Positions 1-6,797 of a stretch of DNA of 29,046 bases are shown here, piece by piece. The translations under genes were made by a program, and so were the position numbers. How positions within the stretch are numbered: position 1 is the stretch's first letter; each line of letters begins with the position of its first letter. The stretch comes from a virus. The notes under the pieces were generated by a model that worked only from the letters and a program-made list of their open reading frames with translations, ran no database searches and was not told the origin of the DNA. The DNA lies in the IMG/VR virus record IMGVR_UViG_3300006845_000034, positions 1 to 29,046 of that record. The stretch is one strand, 5' to 3'.

Positions 1-1
1 C

Positions 2-2023
2 TCGAAGGCGACACGCACCGACAGCTCGAAGCGCTCGGACAGCCCGAAGCGCTACAGGTCGCCGCCGTTGGCGCCTGGCACGATGCGCGCGGACGGGTTC
101 CGCAACGTGCTGACGGCGATCGGCACGGCGTACGACAAGTCGCTGTACACGACGTTCTGCGCCGATCACATGGAGTGGTGGGAGGCCGAGCAGCTCTGGC
201 GCGGCAACAGCTTCGGCCGCAAGGTCGTCGAGCTGGCCATCACCGACATGCTGCGGCCTGGTCTGGAGATCAAGATCGCCGGCGGCGACAAGGCGATGAT
301 CGAGAAGATCAACGCCGTGCTCGAGGACATGCTCGCGATCGAGCAGATGATGCAGGCCGGGTTCCGCGAGAGCGCGTTCGGCGGTTGCGCGGTGATGCCG
401 GTGGTCAACGACGGTCGGCCCTTCTGGCAGCCGCTGAACCTTGAGGGCCGCGTGCCGGCAGTCGAGGAGCTGCAGATCCTGGAGGCGCGCGAGCTCCAGG
501 CGTCGACGTACTACGCGACGTTCGGCGCGCGGAAGTTCGGCCGGCCCGAGCGCTACCGGCTCGGCGCGACCGCGCTCAGCGCCGCGATGGGGGCGTCGAC
601 GTCGACGCGTCCGGGCGATCGTCGCGTTGGGATGGGCACGTTCACGGAGATCCACGAGTCGCGGCTGATCATCTTCCCGGGCATCGTGACGTCGCGCGAG
701 CAGGTGATCGCCAACGCCGGCTGGGGCGAGAGCGCGCTGTCGCGCCCGAAGAAGGCGATCCACGAGTTCGGCCTGACCTTCGCCGGTGTCGCGCGCCTGA
801 TGGACACGTTCAGCGAGGGCGTGCTCGGCCTTGATCAGCTCGGTGAGCTGATGGCTGAGGATCGCGAAGACGTGGTGCAGAAGCGCATCGAGCTGATCGA
901 CCAGTGGCGCTCGTCGCTAAAGACCTGGGTCGTCGACGCCAAGGACAAGTACGAGCGAAAGCAAACGCCGCTCGGCGGCCTCGGCGACGTGATGCGCATG
1001 TTCATGTACGTACTGTCGAGCGAGACCGACATCCCGGCCACGAAGCTCTGGGGCAAGTCACCCGACGGCATGAACGCGACCGGCGAGAGCGACAACGACA
1101 ACTGGGACGACACCACGGCAAACGTCTGGACGCACCGATTCTGCCGGCCGTTTCAGCAGCTACTGCGGCTGCTGTTTCTGTCGAACACCGGGCCGACCGG
1201 CGGCAAGGAACCAGAGCAGTGGTCGATCGAGCGCAAGCCGTCGAAGCAGCCGAGCGAGAAGGAGAAGCAGGAGACGGAGAAGACGCGCGCCGAGACCGAC
1301 AAGATCCTGGTCGAGAGCCTGCAGGTTCCGCCGGAGATCCTGCTGCGCGCTCGCTACGGCGGCGACACGTTCTCGTACGAGCTGCAGATGTCCGAGCAGG
1401 ACTTCAAGGACATGGCTGCGGCGCAGGAGGAGCAGCAGCTCGCCGAAGAAGAAGCTCGCCAGGCGCAGCTCGAGGCGATGAAGCAGAGCGCTGCCGCCGG
1501 CGGGAACGAAGCCGGGGAACTTGCCGATCCTGAGAAGCCCGCAGAGAAGAGCGACGCGGTCGCGACGTACAAGCAACTCCGTCGCGCGGCGCCGAGCCCG
1601 CTGTTGATCCGCCGGACCTTTGCCGGCATGCAGATCTGCGTCGAGAACCCGCGTGGCTCGACGCGGACCTGGACGCAGCAGGACGGCAAGACCGGCGCGA
1701 CGAAGATGAAGCACGATTACGGGTTCATCGAGGGCTCGCTCGGCGAGGACGGTGAAGGCGTCGACGTGTACATCGGGAAGAACGAGTCGGCGCCGTGGGC
1801 GTACGTCGTGCACACGATGCGACCGCCGGAGTTCGACCAGCGCGACGAGGACAAGGTCATGCTCGGGTTCGACTCACCGACGAAGGCTGTCGAGGCGTAC
1901 CTGGCGCACTACGACGACCAGCGATTCCTCGGTGGGATGTCGATGATGACGGTCGCAGAGCTGAAGGCGCGGCTCGAGACGCGGCGCTCGAAGCGGATCG
2001 CCAACGACAAGGCGGCGCGGTGA
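2..2023 (+). CDS. Portal protein (DUF1073 type) with C-terminal pyrophosphatase-like domain, 5' partial
   Basis: This is the dodecameric portal through which DNA enters the capsid. The start RADGFRNVLTAIGT..DKS, followed by an acidic 'WEAEQLWRGNSFGRKVVELAITDML' stretch, is the typical N-terminal signature of DUF1073 portals. The frame is open to the window edge with strong GC at third positions from base 2, so the true start lies upstream; a TTG at 68 and an ATG at 83 are only internal candidates. Residues near 400-490, counted from the TTG, form a charged helical wing. Residues about 520-640 form a separate domain with DYGFIEGSLGEDGEGVDVYI, closely matching the soluble inorganic pyrophosphatase signature DG(D/E)xVDV (D561, E563, D566), followed by DEDKVMLGF. 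Pfam calls such phage domains InPase. The portal call is firm; the activity of the C-terminal domain is inferred. Confidence 0.9.
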   Translation, partial: SKATRTDSSKRSDSPKRYRSPPLAPGTMRADGFRNVLTAIGTAYDKSLYTTFCADHMEWWEAEQLWRGNSFGRKVVELAITDMLRPGLEIKIAGGDKAMIEKINAVLEDMLAIEQMMQAGFRESAFGGCAVMPVVNDGRPFWQPLNLEGRVPAVEELQILEARELQASTYYATFGARKFGRPERYRLGATALSAAMGASTSTRPGDRRVGMGTFTEIHESRLIIFPGIVTSREQVIANAGWGESALSRPKKAIHEFGLTFAGVARLMDTFSEGVLGLDQLGELMAEDREDVVQKRIELIDQWRSSLKTWVVDAKDKYERKQTPLGGLGDVMRMFMYVLSSETDIPATKLWGKSPDGMNATGESDNDNWDDTTANVWTHRFCRPFQQLLRLLFLSNTGPTGGKEPEQWSIERKPSKQPSEKEKQETEKTRAETDKILVESLQVPPEILLRARYGGDTFSYELQMSEQDFKDMAAAQEEQQLAEEEARQAQLEAMKQSAAAGGNEAGELADPEKPAEKSDAVATYKQLRRAAPSPLLIRRTFAGMQICVENPRGSTRTWTQQDGKTGATKMKHDYGFIEGSLGEDGEGVDVYIGKNESAPWAYVVHTMRPPEFDQRDEDKVMLGFDSPTKAVEAYLAHYDDQRFLGGMSMMTVAELKARLETRRSKRIANDKAAR

Positions 2024-2226
2024 TGCTGGATGCGCACGCGAAGAACCTGCGCCGCGGCCTGATCGTTCGCCGTGTCGCAGCGCGGAAGAAGAGCGAGGCG
2101 ATGCGCCGGCACTGGGAGGAGCGGCGTCGGCAGCAGCAGGAGTTTCTCGGCGACGACTACGGCGATGCTGGCAGCGCCGACAGCGAGCTCGCCGATCTTC
2201 CTGACGCCCTTGCGGGTGACCGATGA
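2023..2226 (+). CDS. Small basic protein of unknown function
   Basis: This encodes 67 residues. The ATG overlaps the portal stop as TGATG, and the stop overlaps the next ATG as ATGA, so it is translationally coupled on both sides. The first 40 residues are rich in Arg and Lys (LRRGLIVRRVAARKKSEAMRRHWEERRRQQQ) and probably helical. The C terminus is acidic (DDYGDAGSADSELADLPD). Third positions are almost all G or C, which supports real coding. I recognise no family. A basic helix with an acidic tail, sitting between portal and minor head protein, could bind DNA or act as a small adaptor, but this is only a guess. Confidence 0.65.
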   Translation: MLDAHAKNLRRGLIVRRVAARKKSEAMRRHWEERRRQQQEFLGDDYGDAGSADSELADLPDALAGDR

Positions 2227-2657
2227 CGCCGATGGAGCGGTGCGAGTACTTCGCGCTCGTCGCGCGACCGTGGATGAATAGCGTCGCGCTGATGCTCGGC
2301 GGGCCGGTGTATCTCGTAGGTTCGTGCCTCGTCAGCGAGACGCCGGGCGACATCGACCTGCGCTGCATGATGGAGCGCGAGCACGTCATCGCGCTCTGGG
2401 GCGAGGACGCTCTCGGACACGACTGGACGCCTGGCCGCTACCTGCACCATCGCGAGATGCTGAAGCAGTCGCGTCGGATGACGCGATCGATCGGCCGGCA
2501 CATGGTCAAGGGCGTGGTGATGCGCGTCGACTTTCAGATCGAGACGACGCTGTACAGCGAGGTCGACGGGCTGCCGATCATGCGCGAGGGCCGGCCGCAC
2601 CTGCGCCTCGACGACGTTCCGATGGCTCACTTCACGGCAGGGCTGGGCAACCCGTGA
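2223..2657 (+). CDS. Nucleotidyltransferase-fold protein
   Basis: This encodes 144 residues and starts at an ATG that overlaps the preceding stop. The segment VYLVGSCLVSETPGDIDLR has the DNA polymerase beta-like nucleotidyltransferase signature: G33-S34, then D43-x-D45 about nine residues on. A third possible metal-binding Asp is D103, in the strand VVMRVDFQIE. All three carboxylates of the fold therefore appear to be present, so the protein may be active. The family transfers a nucleoside monophosphate from NTP to a protein, RNA or small molecule and releases pyrophosphate. The substrate is unknown. Its position between portal and gpF-like genes suggests a role in head assembly or packaging, or a packaged effector. 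No antitoxin-like partner is seen, which argues against a simple toxin-antitoxin pair. Confidence 0.7.
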   Translation: MTPMERCEYFALVARPWMNSVALMLGGPVYLVGSCLVSETPGDIDLRCMMEREHVIALWGEDALGHDWTPGRYLHHREMLKQSRRMTRSIGRHMVKGVVMRVDFQIETTLYSEVDGLPIMREGRPHLRLDDVPMAHFTAGLGNP

Positions 2658-3718
2658 GCGAGAGCGTTCTCCGCAGCGTCCGCGTGGCGCGCCTGGTCGG
2701 TCAGGCGAGGCGAGGCCGCGCTGTGCCGCGCGCCGTGCGTCCGGTCGCTGCCGAGGCCGGGTTCGTCGGGGCGCTGCGCGAGCAGCTCCGGCCCGGGCTC
2801 GAGGCGATGCGTCGCGGCGTCGCTGGCGTGCCAGCGCTGGTGCTGCGGGCGCGGCGCGGCGAGGTCGGGGCGGCAGGCGCCATCCGCGGCGTGGTGACGG
2901 CGGCCTACGTGGCGGCGCTCGGCGCGTTCTCCGAGGCCGGCGTGCGCGCGATCGCGCTGCGCTACGGCCTGCGCGCGGTCGACCACAACGCCCGCGAACT
3001 CGCGCGCCAGCTGCACGCGGCGCTCGGCGCGGCGATCCACGTCCCGACGACGGGCACCGAGGCTGCGATGCACGGCTACCTCGAGCACGTGCAGGCGCTC
3101 GCGGCGGACGTGCTGCTGCAGGCGAAGCAGAGGATCGAGTCGGACGCGCTGCGGCTGGCCACCGGCGGACGCCTCGACCAGCTCGAGCACGTCGACGAGC
3201 TGAGGCTCGACGCGGAGGCTCCGATCGAGCACGCGACCGGCAACGTGCAGCTCATCAAGTCGATCGCCACGAGCACGCGCGAGAAGCTCGCCGCGGGCCT
3301 GACGGCAGCGCACGCGGCCGGCGACCTCACGCCAGATCAGGTGCAGGAGCTGCTGATGCGCCGGCTGCGGTTCGGAGAGTCGCGCGCGGAGCTGATCGCC
3401 GTCGACCAGGTCGGCAAGCTGTTTGGCCAGGTAAATCGCGACCGGCAGATGGCGCTCGGCATCGAGAAGTTCCGCTGGATGACGAAGCGCGACCCGAAGG
3501 TTCGCAAGCTGCACCGACCGCGGCACCGCATCGTGTTCCGCTGGGACAGCCCGCCGAGCGACGGGATCCCTGGCTTTCCGATCCGATGCAGGTGCCACGG
3601 AGACCCGGTGGTCGACGACCTGCGCGCGCTGGTAAACGCGCCGGACGAGCTAGCCGCGATGCGCGGGGAGGTGGCCCGGGCCCGCAGGATCGGCGCGGTT
3701 ACGTTCGGCGAGCGCTGA
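2654..3718 (+). CDS. Minor head protein, Mu gpF-like head morphogenesis protein
   Basis: This encodes 354 residues from a GTG that overlaps the previous stop as GTGA. The N-terminal 250 residues are Ala/Arg-rich and helical. The C-terminal part has the gpF family pattern (PF04233): a helix with the acidic/Gln-Asn sequence AELIAVDQVGKLFGQVNRDR, then FRWMTKRDPKVRKLH (W275), then WDSPPSDGIPGFPIRCRCH with C312 and C314. Proteins of this family sit at the portal vertex and are needed for head assembly; some carry effector domains at their C terminus, but here the protein ends about 40 residues after the CRC motif. A much longer open frame extends upstream to 2324, but only the part after 2654 is needed, because the upstream part overlaps the nucleotidyltransferase gene completely. 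Confidence 0.9.
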   Translation: MSESVLRSVRVARLVGQARRGRAVPRAVRPVAAEAGFVGALREQLRPGLEAMRRGVAGVPALVLRARRGEVGAAGAIRGVVTAAYVAALGAFSEAGVRAIALRYGLRAVDHNARELARQLHAALGAAIHVPTTGTEAAMHGYLEHVQALAADVLLQAKQRIESDALRLATGGRLDQLEHVDELRLDAEAPIEHATGNVQLIKSIATSTREKLAAGLTAAHAAGDLTPDQVQELLMRRLRFGESRAELIAVDQVGKLFGQVNRDRQMALGIEKFRWMTKRDPKVRKLHRPRHRIVFRWDSPPSDGIPGFPIRCRCHGDPVVDDLRALVNAPDELAAMRGEVARARRIGAVTFGER

Positions 3719-3733
3719 CGATTCTCGTTGCAC

Positions 3734-3762
3734 TGGCGGACGGTCGATGTTTGTGCGACCGT
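3734..3762 (+). promoter_or_regulatory. Candidate promoter for a leaderless transcript
   Basis: TGGCGG at 3734-3739 is separated by 17 nt from GACCGT at 3757-3762, which lies 7 nt upstream of the ATG at 3770. No Shine-Dalgarno is present at that start. The same layout recurs at three other starts in this window. The match is low in information and overlaps the hairpin at 3738-3764. Confidence 0.3.
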
Positions 3763-3764
3763 CC
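3738..3764 (+). other. Perfect 9-bp hairpin between minor head gene and next gene
   Basis: GGACGGTCG (3738-3746) and CGACCGTCC (3756-3764) are perfect inverted repeats around a 9-nt loop. The stem begins 19 nt after the minor head stop and ends 5 nt before the ATG at 3770. No T-tract follows, so a standard terminator is unlikely. It could be an operator palindrome or an RNA structure that limits translation of the next gene. Confidence 0.55.
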
Positions 3765-3769
3765 TGTGC

Positions 3770-4177
3770 ATGGCGAACGCTCTCTACGACAAGGGCCGCG
3801 AGGGCTTCCTCGACGGCTCCATCGACTGGGATACCAACACCATCAAGTCGATCCTGGTCGACGAGGGCGCTGATACGATCGACCTCGCTGTCGACGACAA
3901 CCTCGATGATCGCGCAGCCGGCTCGCGCATCTCGACCAGCGCCGCGCTCACGACCAAGACGGTCACGAACGGCGTCGCCGACTCCGACGACATCACGTTC
4001 ACCGCAGTAAGCGGCGCGAGCGTCGAGTCGGTGGACTTCTTCAAGGACACCGGCACGGAGTCGACGTCGCGGCTGATCTGCAACGTCGACACGGCGACTG
4101 GCCTGCCGGTCACGCCGTCGGGCGGCGACATCGTGTTCCGCGTCGACAACGGCGCCAACAAGCTCTTCAAGCTCTGA
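3770..4177 (+). CDS. Small phage virion protein homologue (head-associated, function unproven)
   Basis: This encodes 135 residues. I chose the ATG at 3770 because the protein then begins MANALYDKGREGFLDGSIDWDT, the usual N terminus of a widespread small phage protein family found near capsid and head genes. An upstream in-frame start at 3728 would add a non-conserved extension that runs through the hairpin. The rest is Thr/Ser/Asp-rich and beta-like, ending in IVFRVDNGANKLFKL. Members are commonly annotated as hypothetical or putative virion proteins; a decoration or head-tail joining role is likely but not shown. There is no Shine-Dalgarno before the start. It is the first gene after the only clear gap in the early head operon. 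Confidence 0.75.
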   Translation: MANALYDKGREGFLDGSIDWDTNTIKSILVDEGADTIDLAVDDNLDDRAAGSRISTSAALTTKTVTNGVADSDDITFTAVSGASVESVDFFKDTGTESTSRLICNVDTATGLPVTPSGGDIVFRVDNGANKLFKL

Positions 4178-4186
4178 GGCCAGCCC

Positions 4187-4558
4187 ATGCAGGTCATTGT
4201 TCCGAAGCAGGTCGAGTTCCGCGTCCGCCAGGAAGGCGACCGCGTACTTCTCATCATCAACGGCCAGTGCGTTGCCGACCTCGAGTGGAAGGCGGCGGAA
4301 GTGCTGTGGCAGGCGCTGCGCGAGAAGACGCGGCGGGCCGAGGAGGTCGCGAAGGCGTTCAGCGTCGCGCGTGACTCGGCGATCCTGCTGCGCGCCGGAG
4401 CGCGGATGGTGCTGTCCGGGTCGCGGAAGATCATTGCCGAGGCCGTGAAGATGGCCGGCCATGACCGCGACCTGCGTCGCTTCATGCCGTTCATCAAGTC
4501 GCAGGAGTCGTTCGGTCACCCGGTCGTCGAGAAGCTGCCACCCAAGGAGATGCTGTGA
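4187..4558 (+). CDS. Hypothetical phage protein
   Basis: This encodes 123 residues and is preceded by GAGG a few bases upstream of the ATG. The N-terminal 35 residues alternate hydrophobic and polar positions, like a beta hairpin (VEFRVRQEGDRVLLIINGQCVADLEW). The remainder is helical and charged (WQALREKTRRAEEVAKAF...). I do not recognise the family. It has no signal peptide or membrane segment. It overlaps the next gene by 4 nt, and the three small genes from here to 5157 form a compact set between the gpF-region protein and the repeat protein. Coding is supported by strong third-position GC and tight packing. Confidence 0.7.
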   Translation: MQVIVPKQVEFRVRQEGDRVLLIINGQCVADLEWKAAEVLWQALREKTRRAEEVAKAFSVARDSAILLRAGARMVLSGSRKIIAEAVKMAGHDRDLRRFMPFIKSQESFGHPVVEKLPPKEML

Positions 4559-4821
4559 AGGAAGCCGACATCGACGCGAAGCTCGCCGCTGCGAACGTGC
4601 AGCTGCAGGAACTCAACGCACAGCGCGACGCCATCGTCGAGAAGATCCGCGCGATCAGCGCGTACCGCGCGGATCTCGAGGGGAAGAAGAAGCTCCTCGA
4701 GATGCCGCCGTCGAAGGCGCGCACGCAGGCGCTGGAGGCTGTCGGCGTCGAGCCGACCCGCCTGGTCAAGGAGATCAAGGCGAAGAGCATCCCGTCGGCG
4801 GAGAAGTTCGGCAAGGCGTAG
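4555..4821 (+). CDS. Small coiled-coil protein, unknown function
   Basis: This encodes 88 residues from a GTG that overlaps the preceding stop (GTGA), with AAGGAG a few bases upstream. Residues 3-50 form a clear heptad-like coiled coil (IDAKLAAANVQLQELNAQRD). A short Pro-containing hinge follows at LEMPPSK, and then a basic helix with AVGVEPTRLVKEIKAK. Phage modules of this type often carry such small helical proteins, but I cannot assign a function. It might be a chaperone, a scaffold helper or a structural linker. Confidence 0.7.
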   Translation: MKEADIDAKLAAANVQLQELNAQRDAIVEKIRAISAYRADLEGKKKLLEMPPSKARTQALEAVGVEPTRLVKEIKAKSIPSAEKFGKA

Positions 4822-4836
4822 GCCACGGGAGAGACC

Positions 4837-5157
4837 GTGGCCTGGCGCATCTATTACCGCGGCGGTCGCGTCTTCTCGTCCGACGACGGCGACTGGGCGG
4901 ACGCGCCGGCTGACGGCGTGCTCGCCGTGCTGGAGATCTCCGGCGAGCGCGGGCGCATCGTGTCGGGCGGTGACTTCTACCGCCTGGCCGACGACGGATC
5001 CGTGGTGTGCCACGAGACCCCCGACGCGATCCTGCATGCCGTTGGGCACGTGCAGCTGAGCGCGATCAAGTTCGGGTGGGCGGTCGGTCCGAGCGAGATG
5101 GAGCGCGCGCTGAGCGTTGCGCGCCGCGACCTGGCTGAGCTGCGAGGGGAGGGCTGA
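4837..5157 (+). CDS. Conserved-type hypothetical phage protein
   Basis: This encodes 106 residues from a GTG with GGGAGA just upstream. The sequence WRIYYRGGRVFSSDDGDWADAPADGVLAV, then GDFYRLADDGSVV, then IKFGWAVGPSEMERAL, resembles a family of small phage proteins of unknown function seen near head genes (pattern W-x-Y-YxDGxxFSSxDGxWxxAP ... GDFY ... KFGR). The fold is probably a small beta sheet with a C-terminal helix. There are no transmembrane or signal sequences. It ends 3 nt before the repeat protein and may be translated together with it. Confidence 0.7.
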   Translation: MAWRIYYRGGRVFSSDDGDWADAPADGVLAVLEISGERGRIVSGGDFYRLADDGSVVCHETPDAILHAVGHVQLSAIKFGWAVGPSEMERALSVARRDLAELRGEG

Positions 5158-5160
5158 GCG

Positions 5161-6768
5161 ATGGCTGGCGCGGCGATCACCCTGTTTATGACGAACACGC
5201 TCGTGTCCGTCTGGCAGGAGATGAGCGAGACGTCGCCGGGTGCGGACGCGACGAGCTCGCCGAACGTCGGGTGGGTGGTCGGCACGACAGCGCCGACGGT
5301 CTACTCCGAGATGGATGCTGGCAACAAGGCCGCGAACGGCACGTTCAGCGCCACGGTGCGGCCGGACGGATCGCTGAACACCACGCTCGGCGACGGACTG
5401 CGCTCGACCAACAAGTACACGGGCGACTTCGCGTCGGCGAACTGGACGATCAACGGCGTTGTGATCGGCGTGACCAACTCGGGCGCGCAGGATGGTCGAC
5501 TTCGCTACCGGCTGTTCCGAAGCGTGAACGCCGACGGGTCGGGGGCCACGGAGATCACGGCCGGCGTGCAGATCGGCGCGACCATCACGAACCTCAGCAC
5601 GACGCAGCAAAACAGCTCGGTGACGTTCAACCCCGGCGCGTTCAGCCTCACCGACGAGTACCTGTTCATCCAGATCGGCTGGGAGATCACCGGCGCCGGT
5701 GGCATGTCGACCACCGACGTTGTGTTCCGCATCGGCAACACGGCGACGCGCGTCGTCACAGCAGCCTTCACGCCGCGCATTGAGCCGGCAGGCATCGCAA
5801 GCGCAGAGGCGTTCGGCACGGCGAAGACGGAGATCTCGTTCTCTCCGAGCGGCATCGCTGGCGCTGAGGCGTTCGGCACTGGTATCGTCGTTCGGTACAT
5901 CGACGCCGCTGGCATTGCGAGCGTGGAGGCGTTCGGGTCTGCCACCGTCGAGCTGATCTCGAACAATCAGTTCATCGACCCAGCGGGGATCGCGGGCGCG
6001 GAGGCGTTCGGGTCTGCGCTCATCGAGCTGCCGATCACACCGAGCGGCATCGCTGGCGCTGAGGCGTTCGGCACGGGCACTACCGTGCAGTACGCCGACG
6101 CCTCTGGGATCGCCGGCGCAGAGGCGTTCGGAGGCGCGTCGATCGGATCAGGCAACACCATCGATCCGACAGGCATCGCGAGCGCAGAGGCGTTCGGGAC
6201 GGCGAACGTGTCGAGGTTTGTAGATCCGGCGGGCATCGCAAGCGGCGAGGCGTTCGGAGCTAGCAACGTCAGCAAGCTGATCGTGGCCACTGGGATCTCA
6301 GGCGCAGAGGCGTTCGGTAGCGGAGCGATCGTCGAGTACGTGTCGCCGACCGGCATTGCGAGCGCCGAGGCGTTCGGTACGGCGATGCTCAGCCGGGCGA
6401 TCTCGCCTGTCGGTATCAGCAGCGCTGAGGCGTTCGGGTCAGGCATGGCGCAGCAGATCGTTGCCCCGAGCGGGATCGCCTCGCTTGAGGCGTTTGGCGT
6501 CGCCATCGTCGGTCCTGCGCCGAAGTTCATCGATCCAGCGGGTATCGCGTCGGTGGCTGCGTTCGGCTCGGACTCGATCGCGCTGCAGCTCGGCGCCTCT
6601 GGCATCGTCAGTCAGAACGCGTTTGGCTCGGCGATCGTTCAGGGCGGCGCGAATCGAGCGCAGAAGGACTTTCCGACGTTCAGCCAGTCCCTTCGCCACG
6701 ACAACTCACTCCGATGGTCGCTGCGCAGGCGGCTGACTAACGTCGGCCGCGGCGACGACGATTGGTGA
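5161..6768 (+). CDS. Virion protein with 14 tandem GIASAEAFG repeats
   Basis: This encodes 535 residues. Residues 1-207 form a beta-rich N-terminal domain (TSSPNVGWVVGTTAPTVYSE..., then VVFRIGNTATRVVTAAFTP). From residue 208 to about 495 there are 14 imperfect repeats of about 20 residues with the core P-x-GI-(A/S)-(S/G)-AEAFG followed by a variable strand. The last 40 residues are Arg-rich and end FSQSLRHDNSLRWSLRRR. Similar repeats occur in phage structural proteins, and an extended beta-solenoid or fibre-like decoration is plausible. Placement before the protease gene points to the head. The exact role is not known to me. The gene is preceded by AGGGGAGG-like purines, a good ribosome binding site. 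Confidence 0.75.
   Translation: MAGAAITLFMTNTLVSVWQEMSETSPGADATSSPNVGWVVGTTAPTVYSEMDAGNKAANGTFSATVRPDGSLNTTLGDGLRSTNKYTGDFASANWTINGVVIGVTNSGAQDGRLRYRLFRSVNADGSGATEITAGVQIGATITNLSTTQQNSSVTFNPGAFSLTDEYLFIQIGWEITGAGGMSTTDVVFRIGNTATRVVTAAFTPRIEPAGIASAEAFGTAKTEISFSPSGIAGAEAFGTGIVVRYIDAAGIASVEAFGSATVELISNNQFIDPAGIAGAEAFGSALIELPITPSGIAGAEAFGTGTTVQYADASGIAGAEAFGGASIGSGNTIDPTGIASAEAFGTANVSRFVDPAGIASGEAFGASNVSKLIVATGISGAEAFGSGAIVEYVSPTGIASAEAFGTAMLSRAISPVGISSAEAFGSGMAQQIVAPSGIASLEAFGVAIVGPAPKFIDPAGIASVAAFGSDSIALQLGASGIVSQNAFGSAIVQGGANRAQKDFPTFSQSLRHDNSLRWSLRRRLTNVGRGDDDW
5782..6645 (+). repeat. Tandem repeat array, about 60-nt period, 14 copies
   Basis: The array encodes the GIASAEAFG repeats of the protein at 5161. 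The core gaggcgttcgg recurs in nearly every unit. Units differ by a few substitutions, and three have short spacer insertions (units 3, 6 and 12). A 35-nt stretch is identical at 5845-5879 and 6040-6074, which suggests recent duplication or conversion between units. The array lies within coding sequence, so copy-number changes would keep the frame. Confidence 0.9.
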
Positions 6769-6791
6769 TCTTGCGGAGAGTGCCGGTCACT
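6763..6791 (+). promoter_or_regulatory. Candidate promoter upstream of the protease gene
   Basis: TGGTGA (6763-6768, overlapping the repeat-protein stop) is separated by 17 nt from GTCACT (6786-6791), which lies 6 nt before the ATG at 6798. There is no well-placed Shine-Dalgarno; GGAGAG lies about 17 nt from the start. A short inverted repeat (GTGCC 6780-6784, GGCAC 6792-6796) spans the -10-like element. This is weak evidence, listed because the layout repeats elsewhere. Confidence 0.2.
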
Positions 6792-6797
6792 GGCACC

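Noticed and set aside
68-70. TTG as the start of the portal gene
   Set aside because: The same frame stays open with strong coding bias to the window edge, so the gene most likely begins outside the window.
904-1533. 209-residue + strand open frame within the portal gene
   Set aside because: It is an Arg-rich alternate-frame shadow without motifs inside a clear gene.
2223-2657. Toxin-antitoxin nucleotidyltransferase (MenA or MNT type)
   Set aside because: There is no HEPN or antitoxin partner next to it and the neighbours are structural genes, so only the fold is claimed.
5782-6645. CRISPR-like array
   Set aside because: The repeats and the spacer-like parts are in-frame coding, with no conserved palindromic repeat and no cas genes.
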